DNA from: Streptomyces sp. WMMB303 | GTDB lineage: Bacteria; Actinomycetota; Actinomycetes; Streptomycetales; Streptomycetaceae | Length of the DNA stretch: 64,000 bases | Assembly: GCF_029351045.1 (NCBI RefSeq) | Contig: NZ_JARKIN010000001.1 | Span: 6,348,501 to 6,412,500, forward strand | Direction of reading: 5' to 3' | Part shown: piece by piece, positions 14,640-23,357 of the stretch | Numbering within the stretch: position 1 is the first letter of the stretch | Layout of the letters: the number at the start of each line of letters is the position of its first letter | Position numbers and translations under genes: made by a program | The notes under the pieces: generated by a model | What the model was told of the DNA's origin: nothing | The model's database searches: none | Seen by the model: the letters and a program-made list of their open reading frames with translations, nothing else

Positions 14640-15635
14640 TCACACCCGCATGGGCTGCGGCGTCTCCCGCCGCTGCGGGTCCGGGCCCGGGAAACCGCGC
14701 AGCTCCCCGTGGCGCGCGTCGCGCTGGACAGGCCGGAACCCCGTGTCGGTGATCAGGTCCAGCAGGTCCTCGCGGGTGAGCGCGTCGCCCTGCGCCTGCT
14801 CGGCGTCCACCACCTGGCCGGCCATCTCGTCCGCACCGTGCTGGAGCGCCAGCTGCGCCGTCTGCACGCTGTGCAGCGCCCAGTCCACCGCCAGGTGCGG
14901 CACGTTGTCCAGCAGCAGCCGGGAGACCGCGAACGTCGTGAGGATCTCCGCGCCGGTCGCGCTCTGCGGCACGTCCCGGCGCAGCGGCAGGAAGACCTGG
15001 CAGCCGCCGGTCTCGTCCTGCAGTTCACGCAGCCGCAGCAGCCGGTCGACGAAGTCCGCGCGCTCGGCGGCCCCCGCGACCGACCCGTAGCGCATCGTGC
15101 ACGGAGCAGCGAGCCCCTTGCCGTGCGCGAGCCGCAGCACCCGGGCCCGCTCCTCCCACGACAGCTCCGCCTCGGCGGCGGTCTCCACCGGGCCCTCGGC
15201 GCACAACCCGTCCGAACCGGCCTCGGCGAGCGCGTCCAGCACCCCGGAGGCACCATCCGCGTGCTCGGCCCCGAAGCCGGCGATGTCGGCGACGGTGCAC
15301 GCGGTCAGCGCCACCTCGGCCGGCAGCGCGTCCCGCAGGGCGCGCACCGCCTCCGGGAGGCCGCTCCAGCCGGTCCCGCCGGGGGTCAGCCGCAGCTCGG
15401 TGACGCCCTCGGCGGCCCACCGGGTGGCCCGGCCGACCGCCTCGCCGGTGTCCGCCGTCAGCTCCAGCGACCGGTGGACGACGAACCGGGCGGTGTCGCC
15501 GCTGTGCCGCGTCCGCACCTGGTGCGCGAGGCCGCCGAGCCAGGCCAGGTCGGCGCAGTCGTACAGGGCGATGCCGTCCGCCCGGCCCAACCGCTCCCCG
15601 GAGCGGACCTTCCGCTCGATGTCCGCCGCGTCCAT
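14640..15635 (-). CDS. MqnE-like protein lacking the radical SAM cysteines
   Basis: A 331-residue homologue of aminofutalosine synthase MqnE, the radical SAM enzyme of the futalosine menaquinone pathway. Family stretches are clear: RSGERLGRADGIALYDCADL, LAWLGGLAHQVRTR, RLRELQDETGG, TFAVSRLLLDNVPH, VQTAQLALQHGAD and a C-terminal RRETPQPMRV. Where canonical enzymes have NMTNVCTASCAYCSFQ, this protein reads ELTADTGEAVGRATRW, so the CxxxCxxC for the [4Fe-4S] cluster is gone. It is also about 40-50 residues shorter. It cannot be a standard radical SAM enzyme. The Met at 15635 matches the family start; one 13 codons upstream (15674) is possible. It is the last gene downstream of the Lrp gene. Confidence 0.8.
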   Translation of the reverse strand: MDAADIERKVRSGERLGRADGIALYDCADLAWLGGLAHQVRTRHSGDTARFVVHRSLELTADTGEAVGRATRWAAEGVTELRLTPGGTGWSGLPEAVRALRDALPAEVALTACTVADIAGFGAEHADGASGVLDALAEAGSDGLCAEGPVETAAEAELSWEERARVLRLAHGKGLAAPCTMRYGSVAGAAERADFVDRLLRLRELQDETGGCQVFLPLRRDVPQSATGAEILTTFAVSRLLLDNVPHLAVDWALHSVQTAQLALQHGADEMAGQVVDAEQAQGDALTREDLLDLITDTGFRPVQRDARHGELRGFPGPDPQRRETPQPMRV

Positions 15636-15717
15636 TCCTCGCGCCACCTGCCCGCCTCGGTCCGTGTCCGTCATGATTCGCGCGTCCGCCCGACACTACG
15701 CCAGGGCCCGTTTGCCG

Positions 15718-16170
15718 CTACTCCTCGGGCAGCTCACCGACCCGGTTCTCCCACTTGGTCGACAGCACGATCGTCGTCCGCGTCCGCGAGACGCCCTTGG
15801 TGCCCGACAACCGGCGGATGGTGCGTTCCAGGTCGTCCACGTCACCGGCTCGCACCTTGAGCATGTAGGAGTCGTCGCCCGCGATGAACCAGCAGTCCTC
15901 CACCTCCTGCAGGTCCCGCAGCCGGGTGGCCACCTCCTCGTGGTCGGTGGCGTCGGAGAGCTGGATACCGATCAGCGCGGTCACACCCAGCCCGAGGGAG
16001 GAGGCGTCGACCGTCGCGCGGTACCCGGTGATCACCCCGGCGGCCTCCAGCCGGTTGATCCGGTCGGTGACACTCGGCCCCGACAGACCCACCAGCCGCC
16101 CCAGTTCGGCGTAGGAGGCTCTGCCGTTCTCCCGCAGCGCCTGGATGAGCTGCCTGTCCACCGCGTCCAT
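15718..16170 (-). CDS. Lrp/AsnC family transcriptional regulator
   Basis: A 150-residue regulator. The N-terminal helix-turn-helix is at residues 1-55 (MDAVDRQLIQALRENGRASY, AELGRLVGLSGPSVTDRINR). The C-terminal RAM domain, about 65-145, binds an amino acid or similar effector and drives oligomerisation (GVTALIGIQLSDATDHEEVA). It sits between the UbiX-like and MqnE-like genes, all on the minus strand, and may respond to an amino acid signal to tune the quinone genes. The target is inferred. Confidence 0.93.
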   Translation of the reverse strand: MDAVDRQLIQALRENGRASYAELGRLVGLSGPSVTDRINRLEAAGVITGYRATVDASSLGLGVTALIGIQLSDATDHEEVATRLRDLQEVEDCWFIAGDDSYMLKVRAGDVDDLERTIRRLSGTKGVSRTRTTIVLSTKWENRVGELPEE

Positions 16171-16212
16171 GGATGCCGCTGCCTCCTGTATGTAGTAGTC
16201 CGGGGAACGAAT

Positions 16213-16920
16213 CTAAGGCATCGGGCCCGTACCGCCCGGGCCGGTGCCTCCCGCATCCCGGTCGCTTCCGTCCGCCCCGCTCCCCAGATGCCCCTCCCAG
16301 CGGCGGTAGAGCTTGTGCTCCACCCCGGCCGCGTCCAGCACCCGCCCCGCGACGAAGTCGACGAGGTCCTGGATGTGCCGGGCCCCCGCGTAGAAGGCCG
16401 GGGACGCGGGCAGCACCACAGCGCCCGCCTCGTCCAGCGTCACCAGATGGCGCAGTGTCGGGCCGTTCAGCGGCGTCTCCCGTACGGCGACGACCAGCGG
16501 GCGGCGCTCCTTGAGCGTCACACTGGCCGCACGCTGCAGCAGGTCCTTGGAGAGCCCCAGCGCCACCCCCGCGACACACGCGGTGCTCGCCGGCACCACC
16601 AGCATGCCCCGCACCGGGTACGAACCGGACGAGGGCCCGGCTGCCAGGTCGCCCGGGGGCCAGTGCCGCACCCGGCCGGGGTCCGTCGCGAACGCGTCCG
16701 GGCTGCCGTCGGCGCCCCGGGCCAGCCAGCGGCGCAGGTCCTCCTGCGCATGGGCGTCGCGGAAGGGGTGCCCCGTCTCGTCGAGGATCGTCAACCGGGA
16801 GGCGCGGCTGACGACGAGGTCGACGTCCTCGCCCGCCTCCAGCAGCGCCCGGACGACCGCCGCCGCGTAGGGCGTTCCGGACGCCCCGGAGACACCCACC
16901 ACCCAGGGGACCCGTGCCAT
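16213..16920 (-). CDS. UbiX-family flavin prenyltransferase
   Basis: A 235-residue flavoprotein that makes prenylated FMN, the cofactor of UbiD-type decarboxylases. The N-terminal WVVGVSGASGTPYAAAVVRA is the flavin-binding GASG motif, and LVVPASTACVAGVALGLSKD and LVVAVRETPLN are conserved UbiX stretches. A GTG at 16929 is an alternative start. Its decarboxylase partner, the MqnL-like protein, is encoded at 20601-22052 on the same strand, so both serve the late menaquinone pathway (MqnM role). The C-terminal Gly-rich tail is an unusual extension. Confidence 0.9.
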   Translation of the reverse strand: MARVPWVVGVSGASGTPYAAAVVRALLEAGEDVDLVVSRASRLTILDETGHPFRDAHAQEDLRRWLARGADGSPDAFATDPGRVRHWPPGDLAAGPSSGSYPVRGMLVVPASTACVAGVALGLSKDLLQRAASVTLKERRPLVVAVRETPLNGPTLRHLVTLDEAGAVVLPASPAFYAGARHIQDLVDFVAGRVLDAAGVEHKLYRRWEGHLGSGADGSDRDAGGTGPGGTGPMP

Positions 16921-16995
16921 GTCACTCACGTCCCCGACCCTACGTCCCGGCTCGCGGGCTCCGGCGGGGACGCGAGGACGCGTACGCTCTGCGTC

Positions 16996-18159
16996 ATGCG
17001 TGTCTCCCGTCCAAGCCACACCACAGCGGCAGCACTCTGCGCGTCCGTACTGGCCGTCGCCGTCGCCGGCTGCTCGTTGGCCGAGAAGGTGACCACAGGG
17101 CTCAAGGTCAAGCACGCCTTCGAGAAGCTGGGCGAGCAGCCCGCCGCCTCGGTGCTGGTGTCGGTGGGCGGCAGCCGCGCGGACGCCGAGAAGTTCCTGC
17201 GGGCCGCGGGCGGCAAGGGCTCGCTCCGGCGCCCGGCCCGGTTGCTGACCCGCGGCGAACTCACCTTCGCGGTCGGCTCGGACCGCGAGGAGACCCCGCT
17301 CAAGGAGCTGAGCCGCTCCGAACGGCTGCGCTTCGCGGCGGCCGTCAACTTCGGCGGCAAGGACGTGCTGGCAGCCAAGTCGGTGGAGGAGAAGCTCTAC
17401 GTCCGGATGAACCTGCCCTCCCTGGTGGCGCAGACCGGCGGCTCCGAGCAGGACCGGCACCGGGCCCGCCGGATCGTCTCGCTGGCGAAGGACCTGCCCA
17501 GGACGCTGGGTTCGGCCAAGGACGCGCTCAAGGGCAAGTGGGTGGAGGTCGACCCGGAGTCCTTCGACGACTTCGCGCGCGCCGCGCAGGAGATCACCGC
17601 GGAGGAGAGGCGCGACGAGCGCCGGGACGGGAAGCGGGGCGAGGCGGAGCGGCACGGCACGCCGGACTCCCGGCAGACCGACGAGACCAGCAAGCGGCTG
17701 GGCCGTGCGACGGCCGCCGGGCGTGCCCTCAACGGCGAGTCCGAGCGCGAGTTCCTGCGCGGTCTGGAGAAGACCCTGGGCGAGCACGCCCGGTTCCGGA
17801 AGGCGGGCGAGTACGGCGGTGCCGAGCATGTGACGGTCTCCATGCCCGCGCGCCGGGCGGCCCCGGACCTGTCGCGGGCGCTGGCGGCGCTGGGCGCCCG
17901 GCTCGACCCGCAGAAGGTGCCGGACAAGACGGTCAGCGCCGATCTGCAGATCCGGCGCGGCCAGCTGACCGGGCTCACGCTCGACCTGGAGCAGTTCCTC
18001 GGCGGGAAGCAGGCGCGCGAGGTGCACCTCCCGCTGCGGATGGACTTCGGCAGCGGCGACGCCGTCACCGTGCGGGCCCCGGACGGGGTGCGTGAGCTGG
18101 AGCCGCAGGACCTGCTGGCCGCCGTGATGTACGGCGCCCTGGGCACGGGCGGCATCTGA
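16996..18159 (+). CDS. Large secreted lipoprotein of unknown function
   Basis: A 387-residue protein with a lipoprotein signal: basic MRVSRPSH, hydrophobic AAALCASVLAVAVAG and Cys in the lipobox AVAGC. The mature part is charged and hydrophilic, with residues about 60-200 and 250-370 resembling repeated halves (GKWVEVDPESFDDFAR, then LTGLTLDLEQFLGGKQ), somewhat like actinobacterial LppX/LprG-type beta-rich lipoproteins. That comparison is weak. It is transcribed divergently from the UbiX-like gene across 75 bases and is monocistronic. Confidence 0.88.
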   Translation: MRVSRPSHTTAAALCASVLAVAVAGCSLAEKVTTGLKVKHAFEKLGEQPAASVLVSVGGSRADAEKFLRAAGGKGSLRRPARLLTRGELTFAVGSDREETPLKELSRSERLRFAAAVNFGGKDVLAAKSVEEKLYVRMNLPSLVAQTGGSEQDRHRARRIVSLAKDLPRTLGSAKDALKGKWVEVDPESFDDFARAAQEITAEERRDERRDGKRGEAERHGTPDSRQTDETSKRLGRATAAGRALNGESEREFLRGLEKTLGEHARFRKAGEYGGAEHVTVSMPARRAAPDLSRALAALGARLDPQKVPDKTVSADLQIRRGQLTGLTLDLEQFLGGKQAREVHLPLRMDFGSGDAVTVRAPDGVRELEPQDLLAAVMYGALGTGGI

Positions 18160-18310
18160 GGCCATCCTGGAAGCCGGGAACGGGGCCGGGACCGTCCCGG
18201 GCCGGACGGGACGGCGGGTCGGGAACCGCTGACACGCCGTGGGCCGTTGTACAGCGTGACGGGACACGGACGAGGTTGTGCGGGGGACGCTCCTCGTGAA
18301 GGAGGCGGGC

Positions 18311-18916
18311 ATGGCGAAGGGCTCGGACGGCTCCGGCGGCGCCAGAGCGATGGCGGCCGGCAAGCTGATCGTCGCCTGGGTGGCGCTGCTGTGGGTGCTG
18401 GAGGCCGCGGACCAGGCGTCGGGCAACGCGCTGGACTCCTTCGGGATCGAGCCGCGGCGGGTCGGGGAGCTGGTGGACGTCGTCCCCAGCGCCTTCATGC
18501 ACTTCGGGTTCGAGCACCTGATGGCCAACACGCTGCCGCTGCTGGTGCTGGGCTTCCTGGCGGCACTGCGCGGGGTGGGGCGCTTCCTCGCCGTCGCCGC
18601 GATCATCGTCGTGGTGAGCGGTCTGGGCGTCTGGCTGATCGCCCCGGCGGGCAGCAACACCGCGGGCGCCTCCGGGCTGATCTTCGGCCTCTTCGGCTAT
18701 CTGGTGGCCCGCGGCTTCGTGGACCGCCGCATCACCGACGTGGCGCTGGGCACGGTCGTCGCCGTCTTCTACGGCTCCCTGCTGTGGGGCGTGCTGCCCA
18801 CCGACTCCGGCATCTCCTGGCAGGGCCACCTCTTCGGCCTGATCGGCGGCGTCCTCGCCGCCCGCCTCACCGCCCAGCCCCGCGCCCTGGGCGAGCCCAA
18901 ACCGGCCTGGCACTGA
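18311..18916 (+). CDS. Rhomboid family intramembrane serine protease
   Basis: A 201-residue polytopic membrane protease. The nucleophile Ser lies in NTAGASGLIFGLFGYLVARG (GASG) and the catalytic His in SWQGHLFGLIGGVLAARL; MHFGFEHLMANTLPLLVLG is the conserved HxxxN region. These define a Ser-His dyad enzyme that cleaves membrane-anchored substrates. The ATG follows GGAGGCGGG. It lies 151 bases after the lipoprotein gene on the same strand and converges with the Uma2 gene. Confidence 0.93.
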   Translation: MAKGSDGSGGARAMAAGKLIVAWVALLWVLEAADQASGNALDSFGIEPRRVGELVDVVPSAFMHFGFEHLMANTLPLLVLGFLAALRGVGRFLAVAAIIVVVSGLGVWLIAPAGSNTAGASGLIFGLFGYLVARGFVDRRITDVALGTVVAVFYGSLLWGVLPTDSGISWQGHLFGLIGGVLAARLTAQPRALGEPKPAWH

Positions 18917-18944
18917 GCCCCCGCCCGGGAACGGGGAGGACGCG

Positions 18945-19526
18945 TCAGTCGCCGGGGTGCTGGGTGCGGGTCTCCCGGTCGACGGGCAGCTCGTCCGTCT
19001 CGATCCGCACCTCGCCGATCTCCAGGGCCAGCTCGACGGGCTTGCCGTACGGGATCACGTCCCGGCCCCGGTAGCCGTCCGGGCCCGGGTGCCACAGGGT
19101 GGTGCACTCGGCGCGGTACGGATCGAAGATCAGGTACCGGGCGATCCCGCGCTGCGCGTACAGCCTGTCCTTGACCACGTAGTCGTGCCGGACGCTGCTG
19201 GGCGAGACGACCTCCACGGCCAGCTCGATCAGGTCCGGCGGGTACGCGCTGAGGTTGCGGTCCGCCTCCGCCCGCGGGACCAGCGCGATGTCGGGGCAGA
19301 GCTCGTCGGCGTCGGAGAAGACGAAGGTGACGTCCGAGATGCAGGCCCACTCCGTTCCGAGCTGCGCCTCGAACGTGTTCTCCAGAAGTCGGATCGTCCT
19401 GCCGTGGAACGGCCTGACCGGACTCATCATGATGGTGCCCCCCACAATCTCCGTCCGGAAGCCAGGGAACTGGTCCTCCAGCCGGCTGAGCTGCGAGTGC
19501 AGGCGGTCGGTCTCCGAGATCGGCAC
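18945..19526 (-). CDS. Uma2 family endonuclease-like protein
   Basis: A 193-residue protein of the DUF820/Uma2 family with a PD-(D/E)XK-like fold. Visible family features are MSPVRPFHGRTIRLL, the core VFSDADELCPDIALVPR (PD), and LIELAVEVVSPSSVRHDY with the ExV-S-S motif and the later K-D-LYAQRGIARYLIFDP. The GTG at 19526 follows AAGGGAGAG. Uma2 proteins occur in many copies in streptomycetes with no proven substrate; nuclease activity is predicted only from the fold. Confidence 0.87.
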   Translation of the reverse strand: MPISETDRLHSQLSRLEDQFPGFRTEIVGGTIMMSPVRPFHGRTIRLLENTFEAQLGTEWACISDVTFVFSDADELCPDIALVPRAEADRNLSAYPPDLIELAVEVVSPSSVRHDYVVKDRLYAQRGIARYLIFDPYRAECTTLWHPGPDGYRGRDVIPYGKPVELALEIGEVRIETDELPVDRETRTQHPGD

Positions 19527-19570
19527 GGCGCTCTCCCTTCCCTGCTCCCGATGGTAGAGGGGCAGGCTAG

Positions 19571-20491
19571 TCAGAGACCCAGCCCGCGCACCGCCAGATC
19601 CAGCAGAGCACACCCGAACAGGGCGATCCCGATGAAACTGTTGACCTGGAAGAAGGCGCGGTTGAGGCGGGAGAGGTCGCGGGGGCGCACGAGGGTGTGC
19701 TCGTAGACGAAGGCACCCGCGACGATCACCAGGCCCAGCCAGAAGAACACGCCCGCGTGGGTGAGCAGCCCGAAGGCGACCAGCAGGCCGACCGTGACCA
19801 GGTGTGCGGCGCGGGTGGCGTGCAGCGCGGCCGCGGTGCCGAACCGCGCCGGCACGGACCGCACGCCGTTGGCGCGGTCGGCCGTCACGTCCTGGCAGGC
19901 GTAGATCAGGTCGAAGCCCCCGATCCAGATGCCCACGGCCAGCCCGAGCACCGCGGCGTCCCACGACCAGGCGCCGGTGACCGCGATCCACGCGCCGATG
20001 GGCCCGATGGCCTGGGCGATCCCGAGGATGGCGTGCGGGTAGTCGGTGAAGCGCTTCCCGTACGGGTAGACCACCATCGGCAGCACGGCGAGCGGGGCCA
20101 GGGCCAGGCACAGCGGGTTCAGCAGGGCTGCCGCGCCCAGGAAGACCGCGAGCGCCACGACGGCGCCCGTCCAGGCCGTCCGGACCGAGACCGCGCCGGT
20201 GACCAGTTCCCGGCCCGCGGTGCGCGGGTTGCGGGCGTCGATCTCGCGGTCGATGATCCGGTTGGCCGCCATCGCGAACGTCCGCATCCCCACCATGGCG
20301 ACGGTCACCAGGAACAGTTGCCACCAGTGGATGCTGCGGCTCTCGCGGAACATCGCGGAGAGCGCGGCGATATAGGCGAACGGCAGTGCGAAGACCGAGT
20401 GCTCGATGACGACGAGCCGGAGGAAGGCCCGTACGCGGCCGACGTCGGCCCCCGGTCCCGGTCCGAGTACGCCCTCAGCGGTGCTGCTCAC
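19571..20491 (-). CDS. mqnP: UbiA-family prenyltransferase (menaquinone biosynthesis MqnP)
   Basis: A 306-residue integral membrane prenyltransferase with eight or nine helices. The first Asp-rich motif is NRIIDREIDARNPRTAGREL and the second is FDLIYACQDVTADRANGVRS, which bind Mg2+-prenyl diphosphate. It attaches the polyprenyl tail to a dihydroxynaphthoate in the futalosine route. The GTG at 20491 is preferred because GAGAGGAAGCT directly precedes it; an upstream ATG at 20527 lacks this. It follows the decarboxylase gene by 109 bases on the same strand. Confidence 0.93.
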   Translation of the reverse strand: MSSTAEGVLGPGPGADVGRVRAFLRLVVIEHSVFALPFAYIAALSAMFRESRSIHWWQLFLVTVAMVGMRTFAMAANRIIDREIDARNPRTAGRELVTGAVSVRTAWTGAVVALAVFLGAAALLNPLCLALAPLAVLPMVVYPYGKRFTDYPHAILGIAQAIGPIGAWIAVTGAWSWDAAVLGLAVGIWIGGFDLIYACQDVTADRANGVRSVPARFGTAAALHATRAAHLVTVGLLVAFGLLTHAGVFFWLGLVIVAGAFVYEHTLVRPRDLSRLNRAFFQVNSFIGIALFGCALLDLAVRGLGL

Positions 20492-20600
20492 AGCTTCCTC
20501 TCGCTCGCTCCCGCGGCCGCCCGCCACCGGGTCGGCCGCACCGTACGCGGTCGGGCCGCCGCCCGCGCCTCCCCGGCCGGCGGCCGGGCACCGGACCCGC

Positions 20601-22052
20601 TCACAGGCCGTACTCCTTCCAGCGGCGGCTGACGAGGTCGGCCACCCGCGGGTCCGACTCGATCATCTCGGGCCAGCCGCCGTCTCGCGTGTACCCCTCC
20701 TCGGGCAGTTTGCGGGTCGCGTCGATGCCCGCCTTGCCGCCCCAGAACTGCTGGTAGGAGGCGTGGTCGAGGTGGTCGACGGGGCCTTCGGCCACCGTGA
20801 GGTCGCGTGCGTAGTCCACGTTGCCCAGCGCCCGCCAGGAGACCTCGTGCAGGTTCCGCACGTCGCAATCCTTGTCGACCACGACGATGAGTTTGGTCAG
20901 CGACATCATGTGCGCGCCCCAGACGGCGTGCATCACCTTCTGCGCGTGCTTGGGATAGCGCTTGTCGATGGCCACGATCGCGCAGTTGTGGAAGCCGCCC
21001 GACTCGGGCAGGTGGTAGTCGACGATGTCGGGCACGATGACCTTCAGCAGCGGCAGGAAGAACCGCTCCGTGGCCCGGCCCAGCGGGCCGTCCTCGGTCG
21101 GCGGGCGGCCCACCACGATGGACTGGAGCAGCGGCCGCTTCCGCGTGGTGACGCAGTCGATGGTCAGCGCGGGGAAGAGCTCCTGCGGCGTGTAGAAGCC
21201 GGTGTGGTCGCCGAACGGGCCTTCCGGGCGCAGCTCGCCCGGCTCCAGCCAGCCCTCCAGCACCACCTCGGCGGCGGCGGGCACCTGGAGCGGGACGGTC
21301 TTGCAGTCCACCATCTCCACTCGCTTGCCCTGGAGGAAGCCCGCCAGCAGGTACTCGTCGATGTCCGCGGGGAGCGGGGCCGTGGAGGCGTAGGTCACGG
21401 CGGGCGGGCAGCCGAAGGCGATGGCGACGGGCAGCTTCTCGCCGCGCCGGGCTGCGACCTGGTAGTGGTTGCGGCTGTCCTTGTGGATCTGCCAGTGCAT
21501 CCCGATGGTGCGTCGGTCGTGCCGCTGGAGCCGGTAGAGCCCCAGGTTGCGGACGCCGGTCTCGGGGTCCTTGGTGTGGGTGAGGCCCAGGTTGAAGAAC
21601 GAGCCGCCGTCCTCGGGCCAGGTGAACAGCGCGGGCAACCGCTCCAGGTCCACCTCGTCGCCCTGCTGGACGACTTCCTGGACGGGCGCGTCCTTCACCT
21701 TCCGCGGCGGGACGTGCGTCATCGCGCCGAGCTTCCCGAACGCCTCCCGGAAGCCGACGAAGCCCTGCGGCAGCTCGGGCTTGAGCAGGCCGCCGATCTT
21801 CGCGCCGATCTCGTCGTAGGAGTCCAGGCCGAGCGCCTTGAGCAGCCGGCGGTCGGTGCCGTAGACGTTCATCGCCAGCGGCATGTCGGAGCCCTTGACG
21901 TTCTCGAACAGAAGTGCCGGTCCGCCCGCCTTGTTCACCCGGTCGACGAGCTCCCCGACCTCCAGGTGGGGATCGACCTCGGCCTTGACCCGCACCAGGT
22001 CGCGGTCACGCTCCAGTGCCCGCAGGAGCGAGCGGAGATCGTCGTATGCCAT
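20601..22052 (-). CDS. mqnL: UbiD-family decarboxylase (menaquinone biosynthesis MqnL)
   Basis: A 483-residue prenyl-FMN-dependent decarboxylase that removes the ring carboxylate in late menaquinone synthesis. Characteristic stretches are GGPALLFENVKGSDMPLAMN, HWQIHKDSRNHYQ, EGPFGDHTGFYTP (with the active-site Glu region) and LTKLIVVVDKDCDVRN. It starts at ATG 22052; the upstream extension of the frame has no ribosome-binding site. With the MqnP gene behind it and the UbiX-like gene further on, it completes a modification set. No promoter element was recognised in the 146 bases to the divergent gene. Confidence 0.95.
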   Translation of the reverse strand: MAYDDLRSLLRALERDRDLVRVKAEVDPHLEVGELVDRVNKAGGPALLFENVKGSDMPLAMNVYGTDRRLLKALGLDSYDEIGAKIGGLLKPELPQGFVGFREAFGKLGAMTHVPPRKVKDAPVQEVVQQGDEVDLERLPALFTWPEDGGSFFNLGLTHTKDPETGVRNLGLYRLQRHDRRTIGMHWQIHKDSRNHYQVAARRGEKLPVAIAFGCPPAVTYASTAPLPADIDEYLLAGFLQGKRVEMVDCKTVPLQVPAAAEVVLEGWLEPGELRPEGPFGDHTGFYTPQELFPALTIDCVTTRKRPLLQSIVVGRPPTEDGPLGRATERFFLPLLKVIVPDIVDYHLPESGGFHNCAIVAIDKRYPKHAQKVMHAVWGAHMMSLTKLIVVVDKDCDVRNLHEVSWRALGNVDYARDLTVAEGPVDHLDHASYQQFWGGKAGIDATRKLPEEGYTRDGGWPEMIESDPRVADLVSRRWKEYGL

Positions 22053-22198
22053 ACGTCTCAGTATCCTCCCCGATGCCCGCGCCCTGAGCGCCGGGGGCCG
22101 CGCCGGGGCCATTACGCTTGGCCCGTGGGGACCCGCCGAGCGGGTACCCGCACCCCGCATCCGTCCAAGCGGCATCTCGCACCCAGGGGGCGTTCCGC

Positions 22199-22624
22199 GT
22201 GCTCAGGTATCTCCCGTTCCTCTTGATCCTGGCCGTGTGGATCTACGCGTTCATCGACTGCCTCAACACGCCCGAGAACGAGGTCCGCAAGCTGCCGAAG
22301 GTGGCGTGGGTCATCATCATCCTGCTGTTCGGGCAGGTGCTGCTGGGGCCCGTGGCCTGGTTCGCGGTCGGCCGGCCGCGGCGCAACGCGCCCTACGGCG
22401 CGACCCGTCCCGACGAGCGGCGCTGGGTCGCCCCGGACGACAACCCGGACTTCCTGAAGTCCCTGAACGAGTCCCCGGCGCCCGGTCCGGACTCCTCCTC
22501 CGGCACGCCCCCTGCCCCGGAACCGGGTGCGGAACCGGCTGCGGACCCCGCCCCGGAGCAGCGCCGGGAGTCCCCGCGTGACGAGGACGAGCTGCCCCAC
22601 CGCAAGGACCGCGACGACAGCTGA
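22199..22624 (+). CDS. PLDc_N domain membrane protein
   Basis: A 141-residue protein with two N-terminal transmembrane segments: residues about 3-18 (RYLPFLLILAVWIYAFID) and 35-55 (VAWVIIILLFGQVLLGPVAW). This is the phospholipase D nuclease N-terminal (PLDc_N) signature without any nuclease domain. A long Pro/Glu/Asp-rich cytoplasmic tail follows. The GTG at 22199 has AGGGGG eight bases upstream. Function unknown; such proteins are common small membrane proteins next to cardiolipin or quinone genes. Confidence 0.82.
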   Translation: MLRYLPFLLILAVWIYAFIDCLNTPENEVRKLPKVAWVIIILLFGQVLLGPVAWFAVGRPRRNAPYGATRPDERRWVAPDDNPDFLKSLNESPAPGPDSSSGTPPAPEPGAEPAADPAPEQRRESPRDEDELPHRKDRDDS

Positions 22625-22756
22625 CCGGACGGGCCCGGTCCTTCCCGAAGGGTCCCGCGCGGTCCCTTCCGGGGGTGCGTCACTTCCGGGGGCGCGCATG
22701 ATCCGGACAGCGCGCGTGGACGCGAGTCCCGCCGACGGGCGCCTCGGCGCGCCGCG

Positions 22757-23320
22757 CTAGCAGCGCCGCGCGTAGTCGTCCCGGAGGGCCGTGAAGCGCT
22801 CCGCCGTGCGGGCCGCCCAGTCCGTCGGCTGTCCGCGCAGCTCGTTCTGGAGCAGTTCGAAGTGCTCGTGCCACCGGGCGAGGACCTCGTGGAGCCGCCC
22901 GGCGTCGGCGGTGAAGTCGTTGCGGAACCGGACCCGGGTGTGGTCGTCGTCGACGGAACCGCGCAGCGTGAAGCCGAAGGAGCCGCGCGCGTCGACGGTG
23001 TACTCCGCCAGGCGGCGCCGCGACCAGGCGGTGATCCGGCCGGGGGTGGCCAGCTCCTGCGGGCCGTCGGCGCCCGCGGCGGGCTCCCCGTTCCACCAGT
23101 GCAGGGTCACCGCGCCGCCGGGACCGGGTTCGAAGGGGTCGGCCCCCGCCAGCCAGCCGCGCAGCCCGGCGGGGGTGGCGACGGCCGTCCACACGCTCTC
23201 CAGCGGATGCGGGAACGCCAGCTCGAAGGCGACCGTGTGTGCGGCGCCGCCGGGGCCGCTCCGCGCCGTGCCGTACGGGATGCCGTACGCGGTGGTCCCT
23301 GCCAGGCCTTCGGTGCTCAT
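22757..23320 (-). CDS. SRPBCC (START/AHSA1-type) domain protein
   Basis: A 187-residue cytoplasmic protein with a helix-grip fold. The N-terminal beta strand and helix AFELAFPHPLESVWTAVATP, then GLRGWLAGADPF, and the late helix ARWHEHFELLQNELRG are typical. Such domains bind small hydrophobic ligands or act as polyketide-cyclase-like enzymes. It lies 37 bases upstream of the ccsB stop region on the minus strand, downstream of the cytochrome genes, and may be co-transcribed with them. The ligand is unknown. Confidence 0.8.
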   Translation of the reverse strand: MSTEGLAGTTAYGIPYGTARSGPGGAAHTVAFELAFPHPLESVWTAVATPAGLRGWLAGADPFEPGPGGAVTLHWWNGEPAAGADGPQELATPGRITAWSRRRLAEYTVDARGSFGFTLRGSVDDDHTRVRFRNDFTADAGRLHEVLARWHEHFELLQNELRGQPTDWAARTAERFTALRDDYARRC

Positions 23321-23357
23321 AGCTCCACCTTCACCCCGGACGCGGGGGTCAGGCCCC

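Noticed and set aside
16213..18660. 815-codon minus-strand frame extending the UbiX-like gene across the lipoprotein gene
   Set aside because: Only residues from 16920 down have UbiX features; the rest is antisense to a plus-strand lipoprotein with a clean signal peptide.
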